Of a DNA stretch of 64,000 nucleotides, positions 30,646 to 40,952 are shown one piece after another (the stretch's first letter is position 1; each line of letters opens with the position of its first letter). The DNA lies in the NCBI GenBank assembly GCA_950097015.1, contig CATNEN010000003.1, positions 13,807,001 through 13,871,000 of the forward strand, read 5' to 3'. The notes beneath the pieces are model-generated. The model searched no databases. It was not told the origin of the DNA and saw only the letters and a list, made by a program, of their open reading frames with translations. This DNA is from Macrostomum hystrix. Lineage: Eukaryota; Platyhelminthes; Macrostomidae. The position numbers and the translations under genes are program-made.

Positions 30646-33049
30646 TATATTAAAAATTATGTTATGCATTGTACTCTTTAGCTAACTCACCACTTTGTAT
30701 TCATAATTTAGCAAGTGGTCTCTCTCTTATGCATAGCTTGGCATCACTGCACACAAATTGTAAGCTATATACAAATCTGTTAAAGTTAAGCAAAGAACTA
30801 AAAAACTGCTAAATTAATATTCCATCTGCAACTGGCATGTACATCGACATAATAGCAGTGCTTAATTTCTTAGAAATCAAAGTTCAAGTATTAATGTTTA
30901 ATTTGTTTAAGAAAGAAAACAACATTTTCAAAATAATTACAAATAAAAAATTCAACTTTCTACTTGGGAAGTGCTTAGGCCTATTCCCACGGTCCCATGC
31001 TGATAATTTCAATTTTATCCACACGGATCTGTGCCAATAATTTTCTGCTTATCCACATGGCAGCTTGTATGAATAGGTCTACTTTCAAGTCCATACCTAT
31101 TCTACTCTGAGCATAAGGCCTTTGCTCCAGAGTATAGTGTATAGTATACACTATCAATGCATAGTGTAAAAGAATAACAATGATGTATAATATGTGTGAC
31201 GAGTTTGGTGCTGACTAGAATTCTGCTGGTTGACTTGTATGATTTTCTTTGATAGACTTCTTACTTTGTTGTAATTCAAAACAACTTGAATGAAAACATG
31301 TAACGATGACAAAATATTTAGTAAGTTGTTATTACAATAATTAAAAAGGATAAAAATAATGTCGGTTAATGTATGTGTAGGTCGAAATGTAGAACACTGT
31401 CGTAACACACTGGCAACTTTGTTGATCTATTGGCTTGAGGGTTCAACAGAACATTGAAACCCGAAAGGGTCTCGTTTCAGAGAACAGAACAGTGTGGATA
31501 ATATTGAAATTAACCGCACGGCATATTTATATAAAGAGTTTTAGACCTATTCATACAAGCTGCCATGTGGACAAGCAGAAAATTATCGTAATGGATCCAT
31601 GTGGATAAAATTGAAATTATCGGTACAGGATCCTGGGAATAAGCCCTGCCTTCTACTTGTGCAAGCTGATAATATGATAGAGCTATTTCTATGGTGAAAC
31701 TCTTGCATTTGAAAGTTTTGAATGATGTTGCAGTTCTATGTCTATGGCCAATTTGTTGTGGACATGGTAGTGCATGCATGGCTGATGAAGACAAATACAA
31801 TAAAAAGTAAACACTGTAAATACAAAAAAAAATAAATAAAAAGGCCTTAGTCAAGTCTTAAAAGCAAAACAACAAGAGATAAATAATGGGACCGAATGTA
31901 ATTATGATAAAATACTGACTCCATTATGACATTTTGAGAGATAGTAGTGTTTAAATTCTTCTGTAAATTAAATGCTTATCTTAAGCTTAAGTAAGTAGGG
32001 CCTAGGTTACTTAAGAGGTTATTGCATCATGCATTTAATTTAAGTTTAGAATTTAAGAACTTGAGAAAAACTATTGTGACACAAAAATACTTGAACTAAT
32101 AAAAAGCAAAAAAAAGTAAAGCAATATGTATTGCCAATTCTTAAACTAAGCAAAAAAATATCTGCTGCGTCTCTGCGTCAACAAAATGTAGCTGATTTCG
32201 AAGAAATCAAATATTTAAAGATTTTTTATAGTTTTTAACACAATATTAGAAATTTAGTTAGTAAAAATATGATATAAGAGCCTAGTTTTACGCATCACAG
32301 CAGAATTTTATTGTAAAATTCTTTATGTTCTTTGTTTTGATAATTTAACTTTATAATATTAATAAAAATTATATTTCAAACATGTTGTCAACTTACTAAC
32401 AATACAAGCTTTATCGCAGCTCTCTGTTGTGTTAGGCCTATCGTAGTTTGTCACATCGAAACGAATTACGTAGTTTTTTAGTTTTTGCGTCTTTCTAAAT
32501 ACTATAGTACATTTGGCACAAGTATCCTTTAGGATATCGATCGTAGTTACCAAATTAAAAGGTAATTGTAACGGAACTGCCTAGTGCCAATTTTGTGTCT
32601 TTGTAATTTGATGATGCGACCAACAACGTATTCGTCTAAAAAACCACGGAACTATTTGTTAGGGTAGACCTAGCTGCGTATGCATCATTAATTTTACAAG
32701 GATAACAATCAAAAGTAGTTTGACTTGTTATTGTACTAGTTATTGGCCTAGCCTAGTTTATTTTCAAGGGTATGGCCCTACTCCTTGGCCTAGACTCGGC
32801 CCAGGGTCAGGTCTAACTGTCTAGCAGTTCAATGCATTTATTTTAACACTAATCGATTGTAGTTTGTTGTTATCATAATCAATAATATGAGATATGGGCT
32901 TATGGAATTAATAGAATATATTTTATAATGCTTTTTCCAACTGCATAGTATAGAATTTGGGTTTTGTGTATAATATGTCCAAATTATAAATGAAATAGAA
33001 TGGCACTTCAATGGAGTCAGAAAGAATTAATATATTGAATTTTGGCAGA
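30646..33049. other. Gene-poor interval with two halves of a palindromic repeat
   Basis: 30971-31080 is a left half and 31542-31645 an inverted right half of the palindromic element seen intact at 33050-33240, separated by about 460 bp of unique AT-rich DNA. The rest shows no gene. Confidence 0.5.
32359..32553 (-). other. Possible exon of an unknown gene
   Basis: An open stretch of about 64 codons with a CAKC motif and slightly less AT-rich composition, ending in a good donor (GTTA|GTAAGTTG). No partner exon, start or family was recognised. It could be a 5' exon of a minus-strand gene or chance. Confidence 0.15.
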
Positions 33050-33240
33050 GCTTATTCCCACAGTCCCATGCCAATAACTTCAATTTTATCTACACGGATC
33101 CGTGCCAATAATTTTCTACTTATCCACACGGCAGCTTGTATGATAGGTCTACAAGCTGCCATGTGGATGAGCAGAAAATTATCAGCATGGATCAGTGTGG
33201 ATAAAATTGGAATTATCGGCATAGGACCATGGTAATAAGC
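33050..33240. mobile_element. Intact palindromic fold-back MITE, about 190 bp
   Basis: Left end GCTTATTCCCACAGTCCCAT pairs with the right end (inverted GCTTATTACCATGGTCCTAT). The centre GGCAGCTTGTA-TGATAGGTC-TACAAGCTGCC is a perfect hairpin. Related halves lie at 30971-31080, 31542-31645, 33995-34050 and 34165-34340. Confidence 0.85.
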
Positions 33241-33629
33241 ACTTCCTTGAATTTTAGCCTAAATGTAGGCCATTTTTGAGTACCCCAATATTCTTCCATG
33301 GGTTCCAGACTAGGCCTATCTTCCTTGATACTCAGCAGCGGCTGCATGGCAGAAAAAATTTTTCATGGGGGCACCAGCACTTCTAAGACATGGGACCAAT
33401 TCGGCCTAAAGATTTTTCTATTTCTTTTTAAAATCATGTCAGCACAATTTTTCCTTGGATATAGCCATTTTACTACACTATTGCCAGATGTGGTGCCAGA
33501 TTCTTCTTTGCTAATGCCACTCATAACACTGGAATTTCTTGCTTTGCTGGGACCATTTAGCCAATAAAGTATAGATAAAATTAAGTTGATAATAAACTTT
33601 TACAAAAATTAAAGAATGTTAATTATTGT

Positions 33630-33906
33630 CATACGCAACACCCGGCCGACCTGGCCGAACTGGCTGGGTGAAACGAGGGCCAAGCAAGGTAAGTCGCAAA
33701 AACCAATCAACCAAGCGCAAAAAAATCAAAGGGGGGACCAAGGGACAAAAAAGGAAGGCGTGAAGAAAAGGAAAAAGGGGAGAGAAAAAGAGAGCAAATA
33801 AGAGCAAACTAAGTCGTAAATAGAGCAATGAAACAAACTAAGTCGCAAATGAGAGCAAAAACTAAGTCGCAAGGCCGGCTAAGATTTGGGAGGTTGCGCA
33901 TGTATG
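33630..33906. mobile_element. MITE copy 2, 277 bp, 8-bp target-site duplication
   Basis: Same family as 30355-30634, with a 4-base deletion in the left terminus. Flanked by ATTATTGT at 33622-33629 and 33907-33914. CATA-type ends with 8-9 bp duplications would fit P-like or Merlin-like elements; superfamily not assigned. Confidence 0.9.
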
Positions 33907-33914
33907 ATTATTGT

Positions 33915-34385
33915 AGTAATGGCTTTTTCAGATAAGAAATAGTAACTAAAAATTCTAAGCAATTGGAACTATTTTGTCCTTATGTAGTTTAGTTTATAGC
34001 AGTGCTTATTCCCATGGTCCTGTGCCGATAATTTTCTGCTTATCAGCATCATACATGCGCATGTTCTGGAAAACATTTATGGCCAGTTGTATATAGTACA
34101 TGAAAATTGCTACACAGTTCCTGTAGAATATGTGCTTTTAGTTCTTTAAGTTATCAGCAAAACAATCTGCAGTGTGGATAGGCAGAGAATTATCAGCATG
34201 GATCCATGTGGATAAAATTGAAATTAACGGCTCGGCATACATAAAGAGTTGTATTCATATTCATACAAGCTGCTGTGTGGATAAGCAGAAAATTATTGGC
34301 CCCAATCTGTGTGGATAAAATTGAAAGTATTGGCACTGGATATTGTTTGCTCTACTTTTTAATAACATTAGCAACTCAATTACTA
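33915..34385. other. Intergenic DNA with degenerate palindromic-repeat fragments
   Basis: Pieces of the 33050-33240 element at 33995-34050 and 34165-34340 (for example TGTGGATAAGCAGAAAATTA). No gene seen. Confidence 0.5.
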
Positions 34386-34389
34386 AAGT

Positions 34390-34645
34390 TCATCAGTGTG
34401 TGTGTGAGCTGTTATAAACCCCAATGTGTGTCAGCTGTTATAAACCCCAATGTGTGTCAGCTGTTATACCCAAATGTGTGTCAGCTGTTATAAACCCTAC
34501 TGTTTATCAGCTGTTATAAACCCAAATGTGTGTCAGCTGTTATAAACCCTACTGTTTATCAGCTGGTATAAACCCTACTGTTTATCAGCTGTTATAAACC
34601 CAACTGTCTGTCAGCAGTTTCAAATACTACTGTTTGTCAGCTGTT
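34390..34645. repeat. 25-bp tandem repeat upstream of FBXO28
   Basis: Unit TGTGTGTCAGCTGTTATAAA plus CCCAA, about 10 copies with a TGTTTATCAGCTG variant. It lies within 450 bp of the FBXO28 start codon, so it may overlap the promoter or 5' UTR. Confidence 0.9.
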
Positions 34646-34824
34646 ACTGACTTGTCACTTGATAATATGGCGGCTTATAAAAGTTAAGAGGTATAATAAA
34701 AATATCATAAAATTAATAATAAAATTAAAGTAAACAGCTATTTGTATAGTAAACAGTGTGAATATATTTAACTGTAAATTTAAAAGTAAGTGCATCATAT
34801 ATTAATTTCAAGCTGCTACCTGAA

Positions 34825-36926
34825 ATGTCGTCTAGCAGCGGCAGCAGTTTCTACAATGACAGTCATTCAATAGGCCTACTGCAACTGCCGGATCTGGTTC
34901 TAGACAAGATATTTGGCTATTTAAGCTACGCCACTGTCAGCCAAATGCGTCTGCTGTCGCGTTGCGCCAATCAGTTATGTGAGTATCGATTAAATCGCGG
35001 CTTCTACAAAATGGAACGCTCCCTACAGGACAGTCAACGATTTGTTAAATCTAAACTGCCTAGGCGCGAGTCGGAGCGTAAACTGCATCCATTTAGTAGG
35101 CATAGCGAGATTCTATCGGCTGTGGATACGAGGGTAAGCTACTAGTCAGATGGCATTGTTAATTCCGACTACTTACTAGTTTTTTTAATTCCGCCTTTAA
35201 ATGTTTCCAGTTCCGTATTTCCAAGTGCACCTTTGGTACAGAAATATCAGTTTTTATTTGAAAATTAAAAACCCAGTTAAAGGAAAAATCTTAAATCCTG
35301 GGATTAAGCTAAAAATCTTCTCAGATCCTTATAATGGAGTCGAAATCCACCCAATTCCTCACTTGAAGATAAAAATCTTCCTAAACCCTCAGTTTGGGAA
35401 CAAAATCCTCCCAAATCCTCAGTTCGAGATTAAAATCCTCCCAAATCCTCAGTTTGGGGTCAAAATCATCCAAAATCCTCAGTTTCGGGTCAAAATCATC
35501 CAAAATCCTCAGTTTGGGGTCAAAATCGTCCCAAATCCTCAGTTCGGGATCAAATCCTCCCAAATCCTCAGTTCGGGATCAAAATCCTCACTTTGAAGTC
35601 AAAATCCTCAATTTGACATCCAAATCCTCCCAAATCATCGGTTCCAGATCAAAATCCTTCCATCCTTAGTTTAGGGATCAAAATTCTCCTAAATCCTCAG
35701 TTTGGGATCTAAATCCTTCCAAATCGTCACGTTAGGGTAAAAATCCTCCCAAACTCCAGTTGGAAGTCGAATCCCTAATCCCTGCTCTCAAATCCCTCGG
35801 TTGGGTCCGAAATCCTGAGGTTTCTTTGAAAATCCTTCCAAATCCTCTAGTTGGGGCTGAATACTTAGGTTGGGATAACATTTTTCCCTGATCATTGGAA
35901 GTCAGTACTTATTTTGTGATCAGGAGTACTTAAATTTGTGCTTGAAAAAATATTGATATGCTAAATATCAATATGTGATATCACTAAAGTTGATTATCCG
36001 CATTTACCCGCCAGGTTTCCCTACTGGGCATGACCTATGTAAAGCACATGCAGTTTGGCCGCTGCTGTTTCATTCCCGGTCGAGTCTTGGACGAATTATT
36101 TCGCATTTTGCGCACAGTTCGAGGTACAACTGAGCCTCCTAGGGCGCATGAACTGTTGCGAGAATTGCGCGATCTGTCTAGCATGGCTATGGAACACTTC
36201 GAAGAACAAATTGAACCCCTAGTGAAAATTGATGCTGCTGCTGCAGCCACTGCTGTTGCTGCTGCTGCTGCTGCTGCTGCAGTTAACCAGCAATCCTCTG
36301 CTGCCGCTGCATCATCGTCTTCTTCGGCTAATCTGAGCGATAGGACAATCTATCCACTGCCTAGTGCTTCTAATATGCCATCTACGGCGGCTTGCTCAGC
36401 CTCAGCCTCCTTGTTATCCCTCATGGCTGCTGCTGGAGATCAACGCCAGCTGTCTCGTCTGGCCGCTGCCGCCGCCGCAGCGGCAACCGCCGCAGCGGCA
36501 ACCGCCGCCACCGTCGCAATACCGACAAATCCTAATTTAACAACGACGTCAGAATCTGTGACGGCTGCGTCTGATATTAGCGACGATCGACAATGCGTTC
36601 AACGCCTACTAACGGAATTGATTAGTTTGAAAGCTACGGTAGCTTCTAATAGTGCGGCTATGAAACTGTTGCGCGGTAGCCTAGCTGCTCACGAGCGATC
36701 CAGTAAACTCATTATTGGCCAGTTACAGTCTAGAGTCTTTCAATTGGAGCAGAAATTGGCAAGAGTTGATGGCGAATCATTAATTCAACTAGAAGCGACA
36801 GCAGCAACAGCAGCAGCAGAAACAACCAATGCCAATTGCAGCAGTAGTACATCTAACAGGAAACGCCTGCTACTGAAAGAGCAAGAAAAAAAGGAATGCG
36901 ACGATAAAAGGCGTAGGAAGATGTAA
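34825..36926 (+). CDS. FBXO28: F-box only protein 28, 406 aa, 2 coding exons
   Basis: Substrate-recognition subunit of SCF ubiquitin ligase; in vertebrates nuclear and cell-cycle linked. Exons 34825-35133 and 36015-36926, joined in phase 0 (ACG AGG | GTT TCC). The F-box is at about residues 19-60 (LPDLVLDKIFGYLSYATVSQ). The family-specific blocks follow: KLPRRESERKLHPFSRHSEI, LSAVDTRVSLLGMT, CCFIPGRVLDELFRILR and HELLRELRDLSSMAMEHFEE. The middle is a low-complexity Ala/Ser/Thr linker (residues about 170-300, GCN triplets) longer than in vertebrates, which explains 406 aa against 368 in human. A predicted coiled coil and a basic Lys/Arg tail, probably nuclear-targeting, close the protein. The start is chosen as the first ATG and fits the family's short N-terminus. 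Confidence 0.95.
35280..35880. repeat. About 30-bp degenerate minisatellite in the FBXO28 intron
   Basis: Unit CAAAATCCTCCCAAATCCTC plus AGTTTGGGGT, about 20 copies, decaying at both ends. Every copy carries a pyrimidine tract plus CCTCAG, so it presents many 3'-splice-site-like AGs between the true splice sites at 35134 and 36014. Confidence 0.9.
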
Positions 36927-37438
36927 AGATTTAGAGTATAAGCAATGTTAAAGACTCGCAAAATGACTGCCGCATAGTGATTATCAAACGCATGAGTACT
37001 TTCACATAAGAAATTAAACATATATCTTGATATTTGTTAGTTTTCAAGTTCCGTTTGTCATTGAAATAACAGCATGCAAATTTAACAACTGTCTGTTTTT
37101 CATTGTTAAATACAAATGTATAAGCAAATTGTATATTGTATATCCTTTTTTCAAACATAATATATTTGGTCATTGTTGTGCTCAGCAGTAGTAGTTTCAA
37201 TTATTGAAAACTGTCATGTTTAATTTACTTATTTACTTATTACTTGTTTACTAGAAATATTGTGTTTTAGTCAGCACAACTAAAATACTACTAGCGTTCG
37301 GTAAAAAACTATTTTTTTAAATTTAATAGTTTTGTAAGACATATAGCAAAAGTGATTCCTTTAAATTTAACAAAGCCTGTTATTATGTTTCTAAATCTAT
37401 TACTATGCTTATCTATTAATTTATCCAACTAATTACAG
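36927..37438. other. FBXO28 3' flank and presumed Rab32/38 5' region
   Basis: AT-rich. It must contain the FBXO28 3' UTR, and probably the first exon of the Rab gene, since the next exon begins at a splice acceptor. I could not identify that exon. Confidence 0.35.
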
Positions 37439-39825
37439 GCTGTCGTAACCAAGAAGGAGCACCTGTACAAGATCCTCGTTATTGGGGATTTGGGAACAGG
37501 CAAGACTTCCATTGTGAAACGTTATGTGCACAACTTTTTCTCGCAAAACTACAAAGCCACTATTGGAGTGGATTTTGCTCTGAAAGTGCTTGACTGGGAC
37601 GAACGAACTAAAGTTAGACTGCAGCTCTGGGACATTGCTGGTAAGTGTCATATCATATTATCATATTATATATTATAAGTCTTATTATCCATCCACCTCA
37701 TCTTCAGATCCTCAGGCCTTATTATCCATCCACCTCATCTTTAGATCCTCAGGCCTTATTATCCATCCACCTCACCTTCAGATCCTCAGGCCTTATTATC
37801 CATCCACCTCACCTTCAGATCCTCAGGTCTTATTATCCATCCACCTCACCTTCAGATCCTCAGGCCTTATTATCCATCCACCTCACCTTCAGATCCTCAG
37901 GTCTTATTATCCATCCACCTCACCTTCAGATCCTCAGGTCTTATTATCCATCCACCTCACCTTCAGATCCTCAGGTCTTATTATCCATCCACCTCACCTT
38001 TAGATCCTCAGGCCTTATTATCCATCCACCTCACCTTCAGATCCTCAGGACTTATTATCCATCCATCTCACCTTCAGATCCTCAGGTCTTATTATCCACC
38101 CACCTCACCTTCAGATCCTCAGGTCTTATTATCCATCCATCTCATCTTCAGATCCTCAGGCCTTATTATCAATCCACCTCATCTTCAGATCCTCAGGCCT
38201 TATTATCCATCCACCTCACCTTCAGATCCTCAGGCCTTATTATCCATCCATCTCACCTTCAGATCCTCAGGCCTTATTATCCATCCACCTCATCTTCAGA
38301 TCCTCAGGCCTTATTATCCATCCACCTCATCTTCAGATCCTCAGGCCTTATTATCAATCCACCTCACCTTCAGATCCTCAGGCCTTATTATCAATCCATC
38401 TCACCTTCAGATCCTCAGGTCTTATTATCCATCCACCTCACCTTCAGATCCTCAGGCCTTATTATCCATCCATCTCACCTTCAGATCCTCAGGCCTTATT
38501 ATCCATCCACCTCATCTTCAGATCCTCAGGTCTTATTATCCATCCACCTCACCTTCAGATCCTCAGGTCTTATTATCCATCCACCTCACCTTCAGATCCT
38601 CAGGCCTTATTATCCATCCACCTCACCTTCAGATCCTCAGGCCTTATTATCCATCCATCTCACCTTCAGATCCTCATGTCTTATTATCCACCCACCTCAC
38701 CTTCAGATCCTCAGGCCTTATTATCCATCCCCCTCACCTTCAGATCCTCAGGCCTTATTATACACCTACTTCATCTTCAGATCCTCAGGTCTTTTTTTAC
38801 ATCCAACTCACCATTTGATCACCTGTCGATTCTTATAAAAATGCATTTTATTGCGGATAATTTCAGGCCAGGAACGCTTTGGTCAGATGACTCGCGTCTA
38901 CTACAAAGAGGCAGTTGGCGCTTTTGTAGTTTTCGATCTGACTCGCAATTCTTCATTCGAAGCTGTGCCAAAATGGAAGAGCGATTTAGATAACAAACTT
39001 GTGCTAGCCGATGGTAGTAATATTCCTTGCGTACTACTGGCCAATAAGGTGAGTAGTAGTACTGACATTTTTTCGGTAGTTTGTATGCTTTAATTTATTT
39101 TGCAGATTTGAAACAGTGTTGTTAATTGTTTTTTTTTCAGTGCGACTGCGTCAAAGACGGCTTAGTTCAAAGCAGTCGAAGCCAGATGGACGAATTTGCC
39201 AGAGATAAAGGCTTTCTAGCCTGGTTTGAAACATCCGCCAAGGATAATATTGGCATAGAAGATGCCGCCAACTCTCTGGTTAGAAAGGTCAGTGGTCTCA
39301 TCACCTGAACAATGAACTTCAACACACTGAACTTCTAGCCCCTAAACTTCCTCCCCTGAATTTCTAGCCCCTAAACTTTCTCCCCTGAGGCCTGAACTTC
39401 TATCGCCTGAACTTCTTCCCTGAACTTCTACCGCCTGAAGTTATTTCCCTGAACTTCTACCCCTAGAATTCTACCCCTAAACTTCTACTTCTGAACTAAT
39501 CTTACTAAACTGTTAGTGCTTCCACTGAACTGTCACCCCTGAACTTCTTATATCCAAATAATTGTTATCTTTGTGATTATTCTAAAAATCTAAAGACCAG
39601 GTCTTTGACTGCCACCTTCAAGTCAACAAAAATACAATACACCCTATTCTAATCTTCATCTTCCAGATTCTGGAGAACAGCGAAAAGATGCTGAACGATC
39701 GCGAAGACGAACTACGCGGCATGCGTCTTGACGATGGACAGGGCGGCGGCGACGCCGCCCGCAATGGCCAATCTGGCGACGCTTCAGGTGCCAACGGAGG
39801 CAGTGGTAAACGATCCTGTTGCTAA
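37439..39825 (+). CDS. RAB32: Rab32/Rab38-family small GTPase, 5'-incomplete model (229 aa seen)
   Basis: GTPase of lysosome-related organelle and mitochondria-associated trafficking. Exons 37439-37640, 38867-39048, 39141-39287 and 39667-39825 join in phase and end in TAA. Visible motifs: P-loop GDLGTGKTS, switch I region YKATIGVDFALKV (the FALKV run is the Rab32 subfamily mark), WDIAGQERFG, NKCD split over an intron (ANK|CD), and ETSAKDN. The C-terminal KRSCC is a double-Cys geranylgeranylation site. The first exon seen starts at an acceptor (TTACAG|GCTGTCGTAACC), so the start Met and a short variable N-terminus lie upstream and were not found. Human RAB32 is 225 aa, so only a few residues are missing. 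Intron 1 holds a 37-bp minisatellite. Confidence 0.93.
37680..38810. repeat. 37-bp minisatellite in Rab32/38 intron, about 30 units
   Basis: Unit CTTATTATCCATCCACCTCA plus CCTTCAGATCCTCAGGC. Units differ by a few transitions. The 37-bp period with three open plus-strand frames gives a spurious 397-codon ORF. Each unit has TTCAG and CTCAG after a pyrimidine tract, so about 60 decoy AGs precede the true acceptor at 38866. Confidence 0.95.
39305..39550. repeat. Degenerate CTGAACTTCTACCCC tandem repeat in the last Rab intron
   Basis: About a dozen imperfect copies of CTGAACTTCTACCCC, 15 to 20 bp apart, between the splice sites at 39288 and 39666. Confidence 0.8.
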
Positions 39826-40952
39826 GGCAACGGCAATAAGACAGATCAATTATTGCAATGTCAGGAATATTCTATGCTATCTAATGCGGGCTTACTAGGG
39901 TGCTCTGTGTGGTCTTTTTTGAAAACATTTTGCATACATTTTCCTAATATAACTTGCAACTAGGAAGATTGCCTAGAGAATTTCTTATCGTACGAAGTAG
40001 CTTACCGAGTTTTGGGTTAGATATTACTATATAGCTCATTTTTTCAATTTATTCTACTTTCCAATTCGTTCAATTCCTGCTGTCTTCCATTCCATACAAT
40101 TTTTCAAATCTTCATGATTAATCTCTGACATAATTTTCATATCTTTTTTTAATTGAACTGTCTGTTGAGCATAATATTATACTGTATAATGTAGATTGTG
40201 ATTATAATTTGTTTAGTTTTTTTCATTCAAATCGATGCATCTGAATTAGGATACTATTAGTACTAGTAGTATATTGCGGTCTATGGGCACAAATATAATT
40301 TCAAATCATAAAATATCATTTTGATGCGTATACGAGCTAAATTTGTTAAGACGTGATTCTAATTGCATCTCAAGTAACCAGCCTTATTGAGCACATGTTA
40401 TTATTGTTACTTTTTTATTCAGAAATACTATGACTTGCAATTTTTTCTGACAATTTTTTTCTGTTGACATTGTGGCTTGACAATAATAAGGCGCTGATTT
40501 AAATTTGTTATGTTGTTCTAATATAATATTTAATCTTTTATTAGAACAATAAAGAATGGTGCTTCAAAATATTTCATTTCTAATTACATTTTTTAAATTC
40601 ATCTTTTTGTATCCTGTACTGTAAAATGCGAGTCAAATTATTTTGCTTCTGCTTTTTATATTGATTTAGATTTTTATAAATCTGGTGCTGTTGTAGTATT
40701 AAATAAAAAACTTTTATAAATGGTGATGCTTACAGCAACTTTCTGTTATTTTTGTTTGATTCTAGTCTATAGCGAAGATCTATAGCTTTTGCACTGTGAG
40801 TCCCAAGTTAAGCTGTCCATGGACCCTGTTAGTTTTAATGGACAAGTAGATGGCGTATGAAGTTGTTGTTTGTAGCTGTATAGATAATCAAATTTGCATT
40901 TTTTAATTTTCAGCCTCTTTTATCATTGAGTACTAAATAGTCTCATCTAGCA
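39826..40952. other. Intergenic DNA between Rab32/38 and the four-transmembrane gene
   Basis: AT-rich 3' flank; an AATAAA at about 40549 may be the Rab poly(A) signal. AATTTTCAG at about 40905-40913 could be the acceptor of a 5' UTR exon for the downstream gene. Nothing else seen. Confidence 0.4.

Noticed and set aside
37645..38838. 397-codon ORF in the Rab intron
   Set aside because: 37-bp repeat with three open frames, located between two well-supported exons of the Rab gene.
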